A DNA stretch of 64,000 bases from Candidimonas sp. SYP-B2681. Its GTDB lineage: Bacteria; Pseudomonadota; Gammaproteobacteria; Burkholderiales; Burkholderiaceae_B. Below the pieces are notes generated by a model, which was not told the origin of the DNA, did not search any database, and worked only from the letters and a program-made list of their open reading frames with translations. Each line of letters opens with the position of its first letter. The stretch's first letter is position 1. Below, one piece after another: positions 39,340 through 49,000 of the stretch. The stretch lies in the NCBI RefSeq assembly GCF_003971065.1, contig NZ_RYDV01000001.1:372001-436000 (forward strand). The letters are read 5' to 3'. The translations under genes and the position numbers were made by a program.

Positions 39340-41067
39340 TTAGTGGTTGTCTTTTGGGACAGCAGCGCCGCTTTTGCCGACTAGGAAGTCGAGGTCGGCT
39401 CCCAAATTCGCCTGCTGGACATGGTCGAAATAGAGCTTCACCCAACCGCGTGTCATGGGGGATTCGGGCGGTTGCCATGCGGACCTTCGTTCGGCGAGTT
39501 CTGTTTCGTCAACATGCAGATGGAGTCTGCGCTGTTGGACATCAAGTTCGATGATGTCGCCGTCTTGCACCAAAGCCAACGGGCCGCCCGCCGCGGCTTC
39601 GGGGGCTATGTGCAATACCACCGTACCGTAGGCGGTTCCGCTCATGCGCGCATCCGAAATTCGCACCATATCGGTAATTCCTTTACGTAATACCTTGGGC
39701 GGCAACGGCATATTGCCGGCTTCGGCCATGCCTGGATAGCCTTTTGGGCCACAGTTTTTCAGCACGAGAATGCAGTTTTCATCGACGTCCAGGGCTTCAT
39801 CATCAAGTCGTCGATGCATATGTTCGCTGTCTTCGAAAACAACGGCGCGCCCTTTGTGCTTGAGTAGGGCAGGCGTTGCCGCAGACGGCTTTATCACGGC
39901 GCCGTCCGGGCACAGATTGCCTCGTAATACCGCGATACCGGCGTTCGCCTTGAAGGGTATGGAGTAGGCGTGTATGACTTCACGGTTCCAGTTCGGAGCG
40001 TCTTTATTGTTTTCCCACAGCGTTTTTCCATTGACGGTCAGCGCACTGGGGTCGATCACTGCCTGGAGTTCGCGGATGACAGCGGGCAGCCCGCCCGCGT
40101 AGTAAAAATCCTCCATTAAATGTTTGCCCGACGGCTGCAAGTTGAGCAGGCAGGGTAAATCGTGGCCTAGTGCGTCCCAGTCTTCGAGTGAAAGTTTGAC
40201 GCCGATGCGGCCGGCAACGGCCAGCAGGTGGATTACCGCATTGGTCGATCCCCCAATGGCGGCGTTGACGCGAATGGCGTTTTCGAAAGCGGCCCGTGTC
40301 AGTACTTTTGACATGATCAGATCTTCCTTGACCATATCGACGATGCGTCGGCCCGATGCCCGGGCTAGCACATTGCGACGCGCATCGACGGCCGGTATGG
40401 CGGCATTACCCGGCAGGCTCATGCCCAGAGCTTCCACCATGCTGGCCATGGTGGAAGCCGTGCCCATTGTCATGCAGTGTCCGTGCGAACGATGCATGCA
40501 ACTCTCGGCTTCGAAAAAATCTTCTTGCGTCATTTGACCCGCACGCACTTCTTCGGACATTTTCCATACGTCGGTACCAGAGCCAAGTTCGCCTCCGCGG
40601 AACTTGCCGCTAAGCATAGGACCGCCCGATACACCTATCGTCGGAAGATCGCATGAGGCGGCCCCCATTAGCAAAGAAGGGGTGGTTTTATCGCAGCCCA
40701 TAAGCAATACGACGCCATCTATAGGGTTGCCGCGTATCGATTCCTCGACATCCATGCTGGCCAGATTACGAAACAGCATGGCTGTCGGGCGCAAGAGCGT
40801 TTCCCCCAACGACATGACGGGGAATTCAAGGGGAAAGCCGCCGGACTCCCACACGCCTATTTTGACTTGTTCGGCCAGGGTTCGGAAGTGCGAATTACAA
40901 GGTGTGAGTTCAGAAAAGGTGTTGCAGATGCCGATAACTGGGCGGCCATCGAACTGGTCGTGTGGAATCCCCCTGTTCTTCAACCATGATCGGTAAATGA
41001 ACCCGTCGCGATCGTGTCGCCCGAACCAGGCCTGACTACGACGGACGGTGTGTTTTTTGTCGCTCAT
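39340..41067 (-). CDS. IlvD/Edd-family sugar-acid dehydratase (L-arabinonate dehydratase type)
   Basis: 575-residue iron-sulfur dehydratase that removes water from a sugar acid to give a 2-keto-3-deoxy acid. Cluster cysteines are Cys57 (TPCNSH), Cys125 (MGCDKT) and Cys198 (HGHCMT). This spacing corresponds, with a shift of 2, to the known [2Fe-2S] L-arabinonate dehydratase of Rhizobium. The C-terminal DARMSGT motif carries the probable catalytic serine. It is distinct from housekeeping IlvD by sequence style (RRSQAWFGRHDRDGF). The ATG at 41067 follows AAAGGAGAGG; an earlier in-frame ATG is less likely. It is the first intact gene of the sugar operon. Confidence 0.88.
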   Translation of the reverse strand: MSDKKHTVRRSQAWFGRHDRDGFIYRSWLKNRGIPHDQFDGRPVIGICNTFSELTPCNSHFRTLAEQVKIGVWESGGFPLEFPVMSLGETLLRPTAMLFRNLASMDVEESIRGNPIDGVVLLMGCDKTTPSLLMGAASCDLPTIGVSGGPMLSGKFRGGELGSGTDVWKMSEEVRAGQMTQEDFFEAESCMHRSHGHCMTMGTASTMASMVEALGMSLPGNAAIPAVDARRNVLARASGRRIVDMVKEDLIMSKVLTRAAFENAIRVNAAIGGSTNAVIHLLAVAGRIGVKLSLEDWDALGHDLPCLLNLQPSGKHLMEDFYYAGGLPAVIRELQAVIDPSALTVNGKTLWENNKDAPNWNREVIHAYSIPFKANAGIAVLRGNLCPDGAVIKPSAATPALLKHKGRAVVFEDSEHMHRRLDDEALDVDENCILVLKNCGPKGYPGMAEAGNMPLPPKVLRKGITDMVRISDARMSGTAYGTVVLHIAPEAAAGGPLALVQDGDIIELDVQQRRLHLHVDETELAERRSAWQPPESPMTRGWVKLYFDHVQQANLGADLDFLVGKSGAAVPKDNH

Positions 41068-41087
41068 TTCCTCTCCTTTGGGTATTG

Positions 41088-41503
41088 TCATTCGTATTTT
41101 TTTGTTTGTGCTACATCTTTGGTCCTGGAATCCATGAACGAAAAAGATTCAGTGGGCGGATGAATGGGGTGCACATCGGTGCAAAAGGCATAGCCCCGTT
41201 CAAAAGCGTCCATCGCAAGGTTATGCAAATGGAGGTGATCCGTGGGGGCATTATCTGGAGTGAAAACCCGATGAACTGGCTATAGAGGCGTGCGGGAGCG
41301 CCAGTCGGGATAGCGGGGTTAGCGATTTTATGGCCGGCAGGAATAGCTGCGCACGAGACAATGCATTGAAAGGAAGGGGATGTTCCGGCCCTAATTTCAC
41401 GCACGTAGATGAGGAGGTCGTCGTAGGGGTTAAGGCGCAGCGCAGCAGCAGAGGGATGGCGCTTGCCAATGGGTTCGATCGCTATCGGAAGTTCTTGCGC
41501 CAC
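41088..41503 (-). pseudogene. uxaA: Frameshifted N-terminal remnant of altronate dehydratase (uxaA)
   Basis: From a GTG at 41503, the minus strand encodes residues like the UxaA N-terminal SAF domain: AALRLNPYDDLLIYVREIRAG, then IPAGHKIANPAIPTG and RLYSQFIGF. At the four-base A-run 41263-41266 the similarity moves to another frame: TPDNAPTDHLHLHNLAMDAF, ERGYAFCTDV, ending at a TGA at 41088-41090. UxaA proteins are about 500 residues, and the large catalytic domain is absent: the dehydratase gene begins 20 bases further on. So this is a truncated and frameshifted relic. The family dehydrates altronate or galactarate-type acids, which fits the neighbouring sugar-acid genes. Confidence 0.8.
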
Positions 41504-41860
41504 CTTTCCCCCCTGATCATTGGTCTTGCGGGTTTCGGTCTATGGGCAGTCTAGTTCACGTCTAAAAATAGGTAAAGTGGTATTAGCACTGAAAATTCTA
41601 AGGATCTGCCTTAGCGTTAATCAGGGGCGGAAGAACTAGCGACGTACGGGTCGGGATCTGTGGTAGCGGAGGCCGGAATCCGTGTTGACAAGGATTGGCG
41701 GCTATGGAAATCTACATGCACGGGTCAGGCCAATTTACCAAAGCTGCCCGGCAAACTGATGGGACGCTATATTCAAAAATCCATCTATCGTTGATCCGGC
41801 ATTAGCCACGAATTAGCACCCGTAAATCAAAAAGAAGAAACCACTTCGAGGAGAGAGCTG
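41504..41860. other. Gene-free divergent spacer
   Basis: 357 bases between the uxaA relic and the divergent SDR. I find no recognisable gene. It should hold the promoters for the leftward sugar-acid operon and the rightward SDR. The SDR ribosome-binding site GAGGAGAGAG lies at its right end. A short rightward open stretch ending in TGA near 41790 (MGRYIQKSIYR) is not recognisable. Confidence 0.6.
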
Positions 41861-42619
41861 GTGGCGGAACATAATCATTACGACTTTTCGGGACGACATG
41901 CCGTGGTAACCGGAGGCGCCGCGGGTATCGGTTTGGCCATTGCGCATCGGTTGACTGAGGGCGGAGCCAAGGTCAGCCTGTGGGACCGCAATGCAGCAAT
42001 GCTAGAGGAATCCGCAAAATACTTCGACGCGAACATGCTGCAGTCCTTGGTTGTCGATGTGAGTCAAGAGGCTTCGGTTGCCGCGGCGACCGAAGCTACC
42101 ATACGAACATTCGGCGCCATCGACGTACTGGTAACCAGTGCCGGAATTACGGGACCTAATACTACCGTGTGGGAATATCCCGTTTCCGAATGGGACCAGG
42201 TAATGAGCATCAATCTGCGCGGCCCATTCCTGTGTTGCCGGGCAATTGTTCCACAGATGCGGGAAAAAGGTTACGGCCGGATCGTCAATATTGCATCGAT
42301 TGCCGGTAAAGAAGGCAATCCTAACGCGTCGGCCTATAGCGCTTCGAAAGCCGGGGTTATCGCACTAACCAAATCCTTGGGAAAAGAACTCTCACAAACG
42401 GGCATTAATGTAAATTGCGTCACACCCGCTGCGGTGCGCACCGGCATGTTCGCGCAAATGACGCAACAGCATATTGACTTCATGCTGTCAAAAATTCCGA
42501 TGGGCCGTTTTGGCACACCACAGGAAATTGCTGCGATGGTGGCCTGGCTTTGTTCCGAGGAGTGCTCCTTCTCGACCGGCGCCGTATTCGATATTTCCGG
42601 CGGGCGGGCAAGCTACTAA
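41861..42619 (+). CDS. SDR-family oxidoreductase, sugar-acid cluster
   Basis: 252-residue classical SDR. TGGAAGIG binds NAD(P), TSAGITG follows, and the catalytic residues lie in NIASIAG and YSASKAG. The C-terminus is GAVFDISGGRASY. Translation starts at GTG 41861 after a strong GAGGAG site. It is divergent from the sugar-acid operon and may oxidise the sugar or a keto-deoxy sugar acid, as SDRs do in fuconate and arabinonate pathways. That link rests on position alone. Confidence 0.87.
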   Translation: MAEHNHYDFSGRHAVVTGGAAGIGLAIAHRLTEGGAKVSLWDRNAAMLEESAKYFDANMLQSLVVDVSQEASVAAATEATIRTFGAIDVLVTSAGITGPNTTVWEYPVSEWDQVMSINLRGPFLCCRAIVPQMREKGYGRIVNIASIAGKEGNPNASAYSASKAGVIALTKSLGKELSQTGINVNCVTPAAVRTGMFAQMTQQHIDFMLSKIPMGRFGTPQEIAAMVAWLCSEECSFSTGAVFDISGGRASY

Positions 42620-42662
42620 AGACCAACGCCGACAAGGGTGTGGTCCGATGGTCTCTTTACGA

Positions 42663-42862
42663 GCCAGATGGGGCACGGGGAAGCCGTCGGCGGTAGGCGG
42701 GCGCCGCGGGCTTCCGAAGGGAGGGCGGGGGGCTGTCGGTGGGCGCTGTCTGACCGGAGACCTGCGTAGCAGGACGCAGGGAGTTTGCCCACCGCCCGCC
42801 TGGACGAGGAAGGCGCGGAAACAAGCCCGCCGTGCCGACTGCTTCCCCGTGCCCCCTCTGGC
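42663..42862. repeat. 200-bp GC-rich element of nested inverted repeats
   Basis: GC is 74% by hand count. The outer arms, 42663-42690 and 42835-42862, pair over 28 bp with 2 mismatches (core GGGGCACGGGGAAGC). Inside are GGCGGGC (42696-42702) with GCCCGCC (42825-42831), CGGTGGGC (42737-42744) with GCCCACCG (42787-42794), and a central hairpin CCTGCGT/ACGCAGG (42761-42780). The whole could fold into one long branched rod. It lies between convergent genes and is followed by a small hairpin at 42871-42888. Long open frames cross it on both strands, but only because AT-rich stops are rare. It may be a dispersed repeat, a non-coding RNA or a terminator. Confidence 0.8.
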
Positions 42863-42902
42863 GCCTTAAATACCGATGGACTTCGGTAAGTGGCACCTTA
42901 TC

Positions 42903-44594
42903 CTAATGAAACGCCGGCTGGAAATCATGCAGGCCCGCGTCGTTCCTGGACCGGGCTTCGCCGACTTGCATATGGACCGTTTCATTATTAACAATACGCA
43001 GGGTGAAGCGCTCCAGGCTTGCAGTAAGTTCGTCGGCCTGATCTTGCTGCATAAGCGTGGCTTTCGTGGCCTCTTGGACTTGGGCCAGGTTTTGCTGGGT
43101 TATGGTGTCCAAATGGCTGACAGCCAAAGTAACCTGCTCGATTCCACTGGCCTGTTGGCGAGAAGCGTCAGCAATTTTATTCATGATCCCTTGAACTTGC
43201 TGCACGGACTGTACGATTTCGCTGATCGCACTGCCCGTCATATCAACGAGCTTGGCTCCCGTATCCATTTGCGATACCGAGCGCGTGATCAGCCCCTCAA
43301 TTTCTTTTGAAGCTTCAGCCGAACGCAAAGCCAGACCGCGTACTTCCGCTGCTACGACCGCAAATCCTTTACCTTCAGCACCGGCACGAGCGGCCTCTAC
43401 CGCAGCGTTGAGGGCAAGGATATTCGTCTGGAACGCAATGGAATTGATCAGGGCCGTGATGTCCGCGACTTTGCGCGAGCTCTGCCGGATTTCGTTCATG
43501 GTATCCATGGCATTCTTAACCGTGGCACTCCCGCGGGTGGCGCATTCGGCGGCGTTTACCACCAGCTGCTTTGCGTGCTCGGCGTTGCCGGCGTTTTCCC
43601 TGACGGTGCTGCTTAGTTCTCCCATGGCTGCTGCGGTCTCTTGGAGGTTGGCAGCCTGCTCGTCGCTACGATCCGATAGGTGTAAATTTGCAGCAGATAT
43701 ATGATGGGCTGCTGCTGCGATATGCAAGGCGCGATCGCGGACGTTGCCCACCGTTTTGTGTAAGCCGACGCCGATGCCATTCAACGCCTCTAACAGCTTT
43801 CCTAATTCATCACGCCGTATAACGGGTACTGAGGCGCTAAGGTCCCCAGCGGCAAGGCGTTGAGCAAGGTGGACACTTTGATCCAGGGGGCGCTTGATGG
43901 TTTTGTACAGCGCCCACAGGGCCAGGGCACTGCATATCAATAGTAGGATGATGGCCGATATTGCTATGCGGTACCCCATTTTACTGGCCACACCCGCTTC
44001 GCGGATCGCTTGCGCAAAGCGGTTGGCCTGCATGGTGTTGAATTCGTCTATGCTGCTGGCAATACCATTTGCCGCGGCCGTGTATTGCTGACCGAAAATC
44101 ATGACTTTGGCCATTAATGCATTGGGCAAAGCGACCTTCACGCCGCCATGCCCATCGTCAAACTGGCCACTCGCCGTGCTGATCGCCTCTATTTCGGTCT
44201 TTCCCAATTCGATGCTCTGTGCATGAGCCGACTCCAATTTTGCCATCTCGTCGACTGTGAAACCAAGCCGCCTGAAACGTTCTACCATAGGCTCTTGGAT
44301 GCCGTGTTCGTCCGTGGCCCGACCGTGCAGGATCGCGGCTCGGTGCAGATACGCTTCCTGGAACTCAGGCTGTTCCGTCGACACGAAAGCCATGACATCT
44401 CGCATCATCGCCTGAATAAGGTTTTTGTATTCTGTTGCCAATGCTGTAGCCGCATAGCGCCGCGTTTCGATTTCTTTTAAATTATTCGTGCTGCGGTTAA
44501 GGTTGTAGAGGGCAGTAAGAACCAGTATCGAAAGCAGGCTTAGCGTCAGCAGGAAAAAAATGAAGTTTTTTTTCAATGTAAAGAAATTCGTCAT
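42903..44594 (-). CDS. Methyl-accepting chemotaxis protein
   Basis: 563-residue transmembrane chemoreceptor. The first membrane segment is about residues 10-30 (FIFFLLTLSLLSILVLTAL). A periplasmic helical sensor domain of about 170 residues follows, then a second segment near 208-230 (IAISAIILLLICSALALWAL), a HAMP domain and a long cytoplasmic signalling coiled coil. The conserved tip is INSIAFQTNILALNAAVEA, which binds CheA and CheW. No NWETF-like tail for CheR is present. No other chemotaxis genes are nearby, so it is an orphan receptor; the ligand is unknown. Confidence 0.93.
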   Translation of the reverse strand: MTNFFTLKKNFIFFLLTLSLLSILVLTALYNLNRSTNNLKEIETRRYAATALATEYKNLIQAMMRDVMAFVSTEQPEFQEAYLHRAAILHGRATDEHGIQEPMVERFRRLGFTVDEMAKLESAHAQSIELGKTEIEAISTASGQFDDGHGGVKVALPNALMAKVMIFGQQYTAAANGIASSIDEFNTMQANRFAQAIREAGVASKMGYRIAISAIILLLICSALALWALYKTIKRPLDQSVHLAQRLAAGDLSASVPVIRRDELGKLLEALNGIGVGLHKTVGNVRDRALHIAAAAHHISAANLHLSDRSDEQAANLQETAAAMGELSSTVRENAGNAEHAKQLVVNAAECATRGSATVKNAMDTMNEIRQSSRKVADITALINSIAFQTNILALNAAVEAARAGAEGKGFAVVAAEVRGLALRSAEASKEIEGLITRSVSQMDTGAKLVDMTGSAISEIVQSVQQVQGIMNKIADASRQQASGIEQVTLAVSHLDTITQQNLAQVQEATKATLMQQDQADELTASLERFTLRIVNNETVHMQVGEARSRNDAGLHDFQPAFH

Positions 44595-44824
44595 GAACTG
44601 CCTGTCAAAATCATGTTGTTGCTTATTGTGCCGGGGCGTGGCAAGGAGGTGCCAGGCCGGTCACTATCCTGCGACGCCGATTATTGCATTGCATCATTGC
44701 ACGTATATGACAGCCATTCGTGCAGAGCTACCTGACATGATCGGGTAAGCTTCACACTGCCAATACGCCGCGAAACTAGCCGGAATCTCGTCACCCTTCG
44801 CGACAGATACATAAGGAATACCAC
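44595..44824. other. Divergent spacer between chemoreceptor and yhaO-like genes
   Basis: 230 bases with no recognisable gene. I looked for a sigma-28-type promoter for the chemoreceptor and found no convincing match. Confidence 0.5.
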
Positions 44825-46081
44825 GTGAAATTTATCCATACGGCGGATATCCACCTTGATAGCCCGCTTACGGGCCTGAGCGCCTATGCCGACGCTCCGG
44901 TGGAAATGCTTCGTACCGCCACTCGCGACGCGTTCAGCAATCTGATCGGCCTGGCTATTGATGAAGAAGTCGACTTTATGGTGATAGCCGGCGATCTCTA
45001 TGATGGCAACTGGAAAGATCACAACACGGGCCTTTATTTTGCAAAAGAAATGGGGCGCATGAAAAAGGCTGGGATTCCGGTGTATCTGCTGTATGGCAAT
45101 CACGATGCGCAGAGCGAGATGACTAAGAAGTTGCTCCTGCCCGATAACGTTTACTTGTTCGACAGCCGCTCTCCTACGACGTTTCGCCTGAATCATCTGG
45201 GTGTCGCATTGCATGGCCGTAGCTTCAAGGATGCTGCCACCGTCGAAAATCTTGCTGCGGCATATCCTGACCCGGTTCCCGGCATGGTAAACATAGGGGT
45301 GTTACATACCGCCCTTGAAGGCAACGCGGCACATGCCAACTATGCGCCCTGCAGTCTTGCTGAATTGCACGCCAAGGGATATCAATACTGGGCCTTAGGT
45401 CATGTTCACGAGTATCAGATGTGGCGGGGCGATTCTGTTGTGGTATTTCCAGGTAATCTGCAGGGCCGCCACATACGTGAAACGGGGCCCCGGGGCGCAG
45501 TACTGGTCACATACAATGCCGCCGGCGAAATGGAGGTAGAGCGCATCTATGTCGACGTTCTGCGTTGGCACCGTCTCGAGGTGGACGTCTCTGCCTGCCG
45601 CAGCTTTGTCGAGGCGGCCAGGACCATCGGCGCTGCGCTGGAACGTTTGCTGGTCACTGAAAAAACCACCATACCGTTGGCGGTCAGGGTGGTTGTCAAT
45701 GGCAAAACGCCGGCGCATGGCGAACTTTTTGGCATGGAGGCGCAGTTGCGCCTTGAAGTCCTGGCATCGATTGCGGCACTGGGCAACGAAAGACTATGGC
45801 TAGAAAAGGTCAGGTTGCACACGACGCCTGTTGAAGATGGACAAGCGCTACGCCTGCGGGCCGACGCGCTGGCTGATTTATACGAGCTACTTCAGGGCGC
45901 CGAAAACGACCTGGACTTCACCGAAAGTTTACGCAACGAGCTTGCGGGGCTTGTTGGCAAGGCGCCGCCTGAGCTCAAGTCCCAGGTAGCGTTTTTTGAC
46001 GATATAAAGGACGGCAATCTTACAGAGTTACTGCGAGCAATCCGGCCGTCCTTGATTGCCCATTTGGCTAAGGCAGAGTAA
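44825..46081 (+). CDS. yhaO: SbcD/YhaO-like metallophosphoesterase (DNA exonuclease)
   Basis: 418-residue Mre11/SbcD-type nuclease. Metal-binding motifs appear in order: HTADIHLDSPL, AGDLYDG, YGNHD, LHTAL and GHVHEY. A C-terminal capping region of about 180 residues follows. Start MKFIHTADIHLD at 44825. It is 4 bases upstream of a large SMC-like ATPase, the usual SbcD-SbcC or YhaO-YhaN arrangement. The YhaO assignment follows from the YhaN features of the partner. It probably processes DNA ends or hairpins. Confidence 0.85.
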   Translation: MKFIHTADIHLDSPLTGLSAYADAPVEMLRTATRDAFSNLIGLAIDEEVDFMVIAGDLYDGNWKDHNTGLYFAKEMGRMKKAGIPVYLLYGNHDAQSEMTKKLLLPDNVYLFDSRSPTTFRLNHLGVALHGRSFKDAATVENLAAAYPDPVPGMVNIGVLHTALEGNAAHANYAPCSLAELHAKGYQYWALGHVHEYQMWRGDSVVVFPGNLQGRHIRETGPRGAVLVTYNAAGEMEVERIYVDVLRWHRLEVDVSACRSFVEAARTIGAALERLLVTEKTTIPLAVRVVVNGKTPAHGELFGMEAQLRLEVLASIAALGNERLWLEKVRLHTTPVEDGQALRLRADALADLYELLQGAENDLDFTESLRNELAGLVGKAPPELKSQVAFFDDIKDGNLTELLRAIRPSLIAHLAKAE

Positions 46082-46085
46082 CGGC

Positions 46086-49000
46086 ATGCGATTTAATCGA
46101 TTGGACCTGGTTCGTTATGGCAAGTTTACTGACCGTCGTATCGAGTTTCCGGACGCCCGCTGCGATTTTCACATGGTCGTCGGCCCAAACGAAGCGGGAA
46201 AATCCACCTTGCGGCAGGCTTTTTTTGATTTGCTGTTTGGTTTTCATGCCCGTACACCGCTAGATTTTCTTCACGCAAAAAGCGAGCTCAGGATCGCGGC
46301 TGCGATCAAGCATGACGCCGGTACCCTAGAGTTCCAGCGCGTCAAGGGAAACAAGAATACGTTGCGCGCGGCGGACGACACACCCTTACCCGACACCTTG
46401 CTTGAGAACATTTTAGGCACTACCAGCAGTGAGTTTTTCGACAAAATGTTTGGCCTGGACCATCCCCGCCTGGTACAAGGCGGGAACGATATGCTCAAGG
46501 CACAGGACGATGTCGGCCAGGTGTTATTTCAAGCCGCTGCAGGGGTGGCTGGCTTGGGTAAGGTCTATGAAGCCTTGCAAGCCGAAGCATCGTCTCTCTG
46601 GGCCCCAAAAAAATCGCGGGATCGTCTTTGGTATTCAGCCCAAGCGCAGCTCGACGAGGCTAATGCCGCTTTGAAAGCCGCTACTGTCCGTACCCGCGAA
46701 TGGTCTGAAGCGAATGAACGGGTGCAGGACTTGCAAGACGCAGCCCACGCAGAGCGCGAACGGCACCAGACTCTACTTATTCGGCGAACGCAACTCGAAA
46801 GGGTGCGCCGTCTGGCGCCCAGCCTGACCTCGCTCATCGAATACGAGCGGGCGTTGAATGAGCTCGGCGCGGTCATTGAGCTTCCCGCGGACGCGGGTGC
46901 CATTCTTGCGTCGGCCGAACTCGAGCTGGCCAAAACAGAGCAAAGGTTGGCGACGCATGGGGTGGAAGCCGCGCGGCTCGACAATGTGCTGGCGGGAATA
47001 AGCTTCGATCGAGCGATACTTGATGCACGCTCGGAAATCGAAAACCTTGAAGTGCTGCGGCATCGGTATGGCGCACATGCCCAGAATATCCAACGTTATG
47101 AAGGCGAGGTAGAGGCGCTGTGGAAAGATGCGGTTGATGCCGCAACGCAGTTGGGCTGGCCGTCTGATCTGGTCGGCCTGCAGGAGCGCCTTCCGTCGGC
47201 GCCTTGTCGCAGGCATGTCGAACAGCTGCTACATGAACACAGCAGTGTGGTGCAGGCTTTGGAATCTTCCCAAAGAGCCGTGCAGGCCAGGCAAGCAGAG
47301 ATCGACACGCTAAGCGCCCGGCTGGCGAACCTTTCCGTATTGGACATTACGCCAGCATTGCGTGCGGCGCTGCACGACGCCATGACGCTCGGCGAGCCCG
47401 AAGCGGCCATTCGAAAGGCGGACGAGAACGTCTCTGCGGCACAAGAGGAGCTGGACCGAGCCATGCAAGCAATGGGTAGCGGGTTTACAGACCTGTCCCA
47501 TCTCGCTGCTGTGCAAGCCCCGAGTTCCCAGACCGTGGCTGGGCTTGTCAGTCAGCGTCTTGAACTGCTATCGGACTTGAAAACGGCCAATGCCCGGTAT
47601 GTGGAAATCGAAAATATCGTGCAAGAACGTGAACTGGCGATACGTCAGTATCGCCAAATGCATCATCCGATTACCAAGGAAGATGTATGGCTGGCTCGAC
47701 AACAACGCAACGACTCCTGGCAGGCTCTACGTAATGGTGATGTGGCGCTGGCGGTGGGCGGCCCACCGTTCCAACAACACATGCAGTACGCTGATGAGGT
47801 GGCCGATGCGCGGCTCGATAACGTCCAAGAGGCAGCCGAGCTGCAGAGTCGGCAGCATCAGCTTGAAAGTGAATTGCTCAAGCGCGAGCATGCCGAGAAG
47901 CAATGCCAGGCTCTCAATGCCAAATTGCGAAGGTTCGATGAAAACTGGTCTGGAACCTGCCGGGATTTGGGGCTTCCTGAAATGCCGGTGAACCAACTCG
48001 CTGACTGGCTGACCCAAAAGGATAGCGCACTGGATGCCGCTTATAGGCTGACGGCGGCAAGTCAAGAACTGGAAACGGTTCTGGCAAGGCAGTCAGAGAT
48101 TCGGACCTCGCTGCGTGGGGCACTGATGGCCACCGGCTTATCGGTAGGGGAGGCCAGCAGTATCTCTGTCTTGCGCATCCAGGCAAACGATTACGTAGGT
48201 GCATCGGAAACCGGTAAGGCGCGCCGCGACGCCTTAACCGATCAATTGGCCGAAGCACGGTCGATGTTGCTTAACCTGCAGCAAACTACGAACGCCGCGC
48301 TCTCCAATATGGAACAGTGGCAGCAAGACTGGTCGACGGCACTGCGTAAAGCGGGCCTGCCTGACGATAGTCAGGTAGCCTCGGCGGAAAGTGCGTTGTC
48401 GCTAATGGAGCTTATTTCTGTCAAGCTACAGCAAATACGACAGCGACGTGTCGAGCATATCGATGTCATGCGAAATGAGCTAAGTGTCTTCGCCGATTCG
48501 GCAGAGAGGCTGGCGTCGTTGCTCGCTGCAACAGAACGGGGCGGTGATCCGGTTCAAATCAGTCGTAATCTGAATGCGCGCCTGACAGCGGCGCGCCAAG
48601 CGCAAGAGTATGCGGCAAGTGTCGGGCAGGAGCTGGACCATATCCGTCAACAGATACGTGAGGCACAAGACGCGATTCTGCTTGCCGGGGCAAGCGTAAG
48701 ACCATTGTTGGAGCAGTCGGGATCGCCCGATAAGGAAAGCTTGCGTAAAGCCATAAGCCGCTCCGACCGCTACCGCAGCCTTGTTGAAATAATATCGGCC
48801 ACCGTAGCCAGATTGCTCGAGTTGGGTGATGGCTACACACGTGAACAGATCCAGGCTGAAATTGAAGCGACCGATTTAACGCAGCTTGCCGCCGAAATGG
48901 AAACGCTGAATGCCGATATTACGCTTGCCGCGAGCGAGCAGACGCGATTAGCCGTTGAACTCGCAGCGGCTGTTCGGGATTTCGACGCAATCAGCGGCAC

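Noticed and set aside
41330-41554. Rightward small open frame across the uxaA relic
   Set aside because: It is antisense to the UxaA-like sequence and has no recognisable features or ribosome-binding site.
42474-42869. Open frame running through the SDR end and the GC-rich repeat element
   Set aside because: It overlaps a clear gene in another frame and stays open only because the repeat is GC-rich; similar open frames occur on the other strand.
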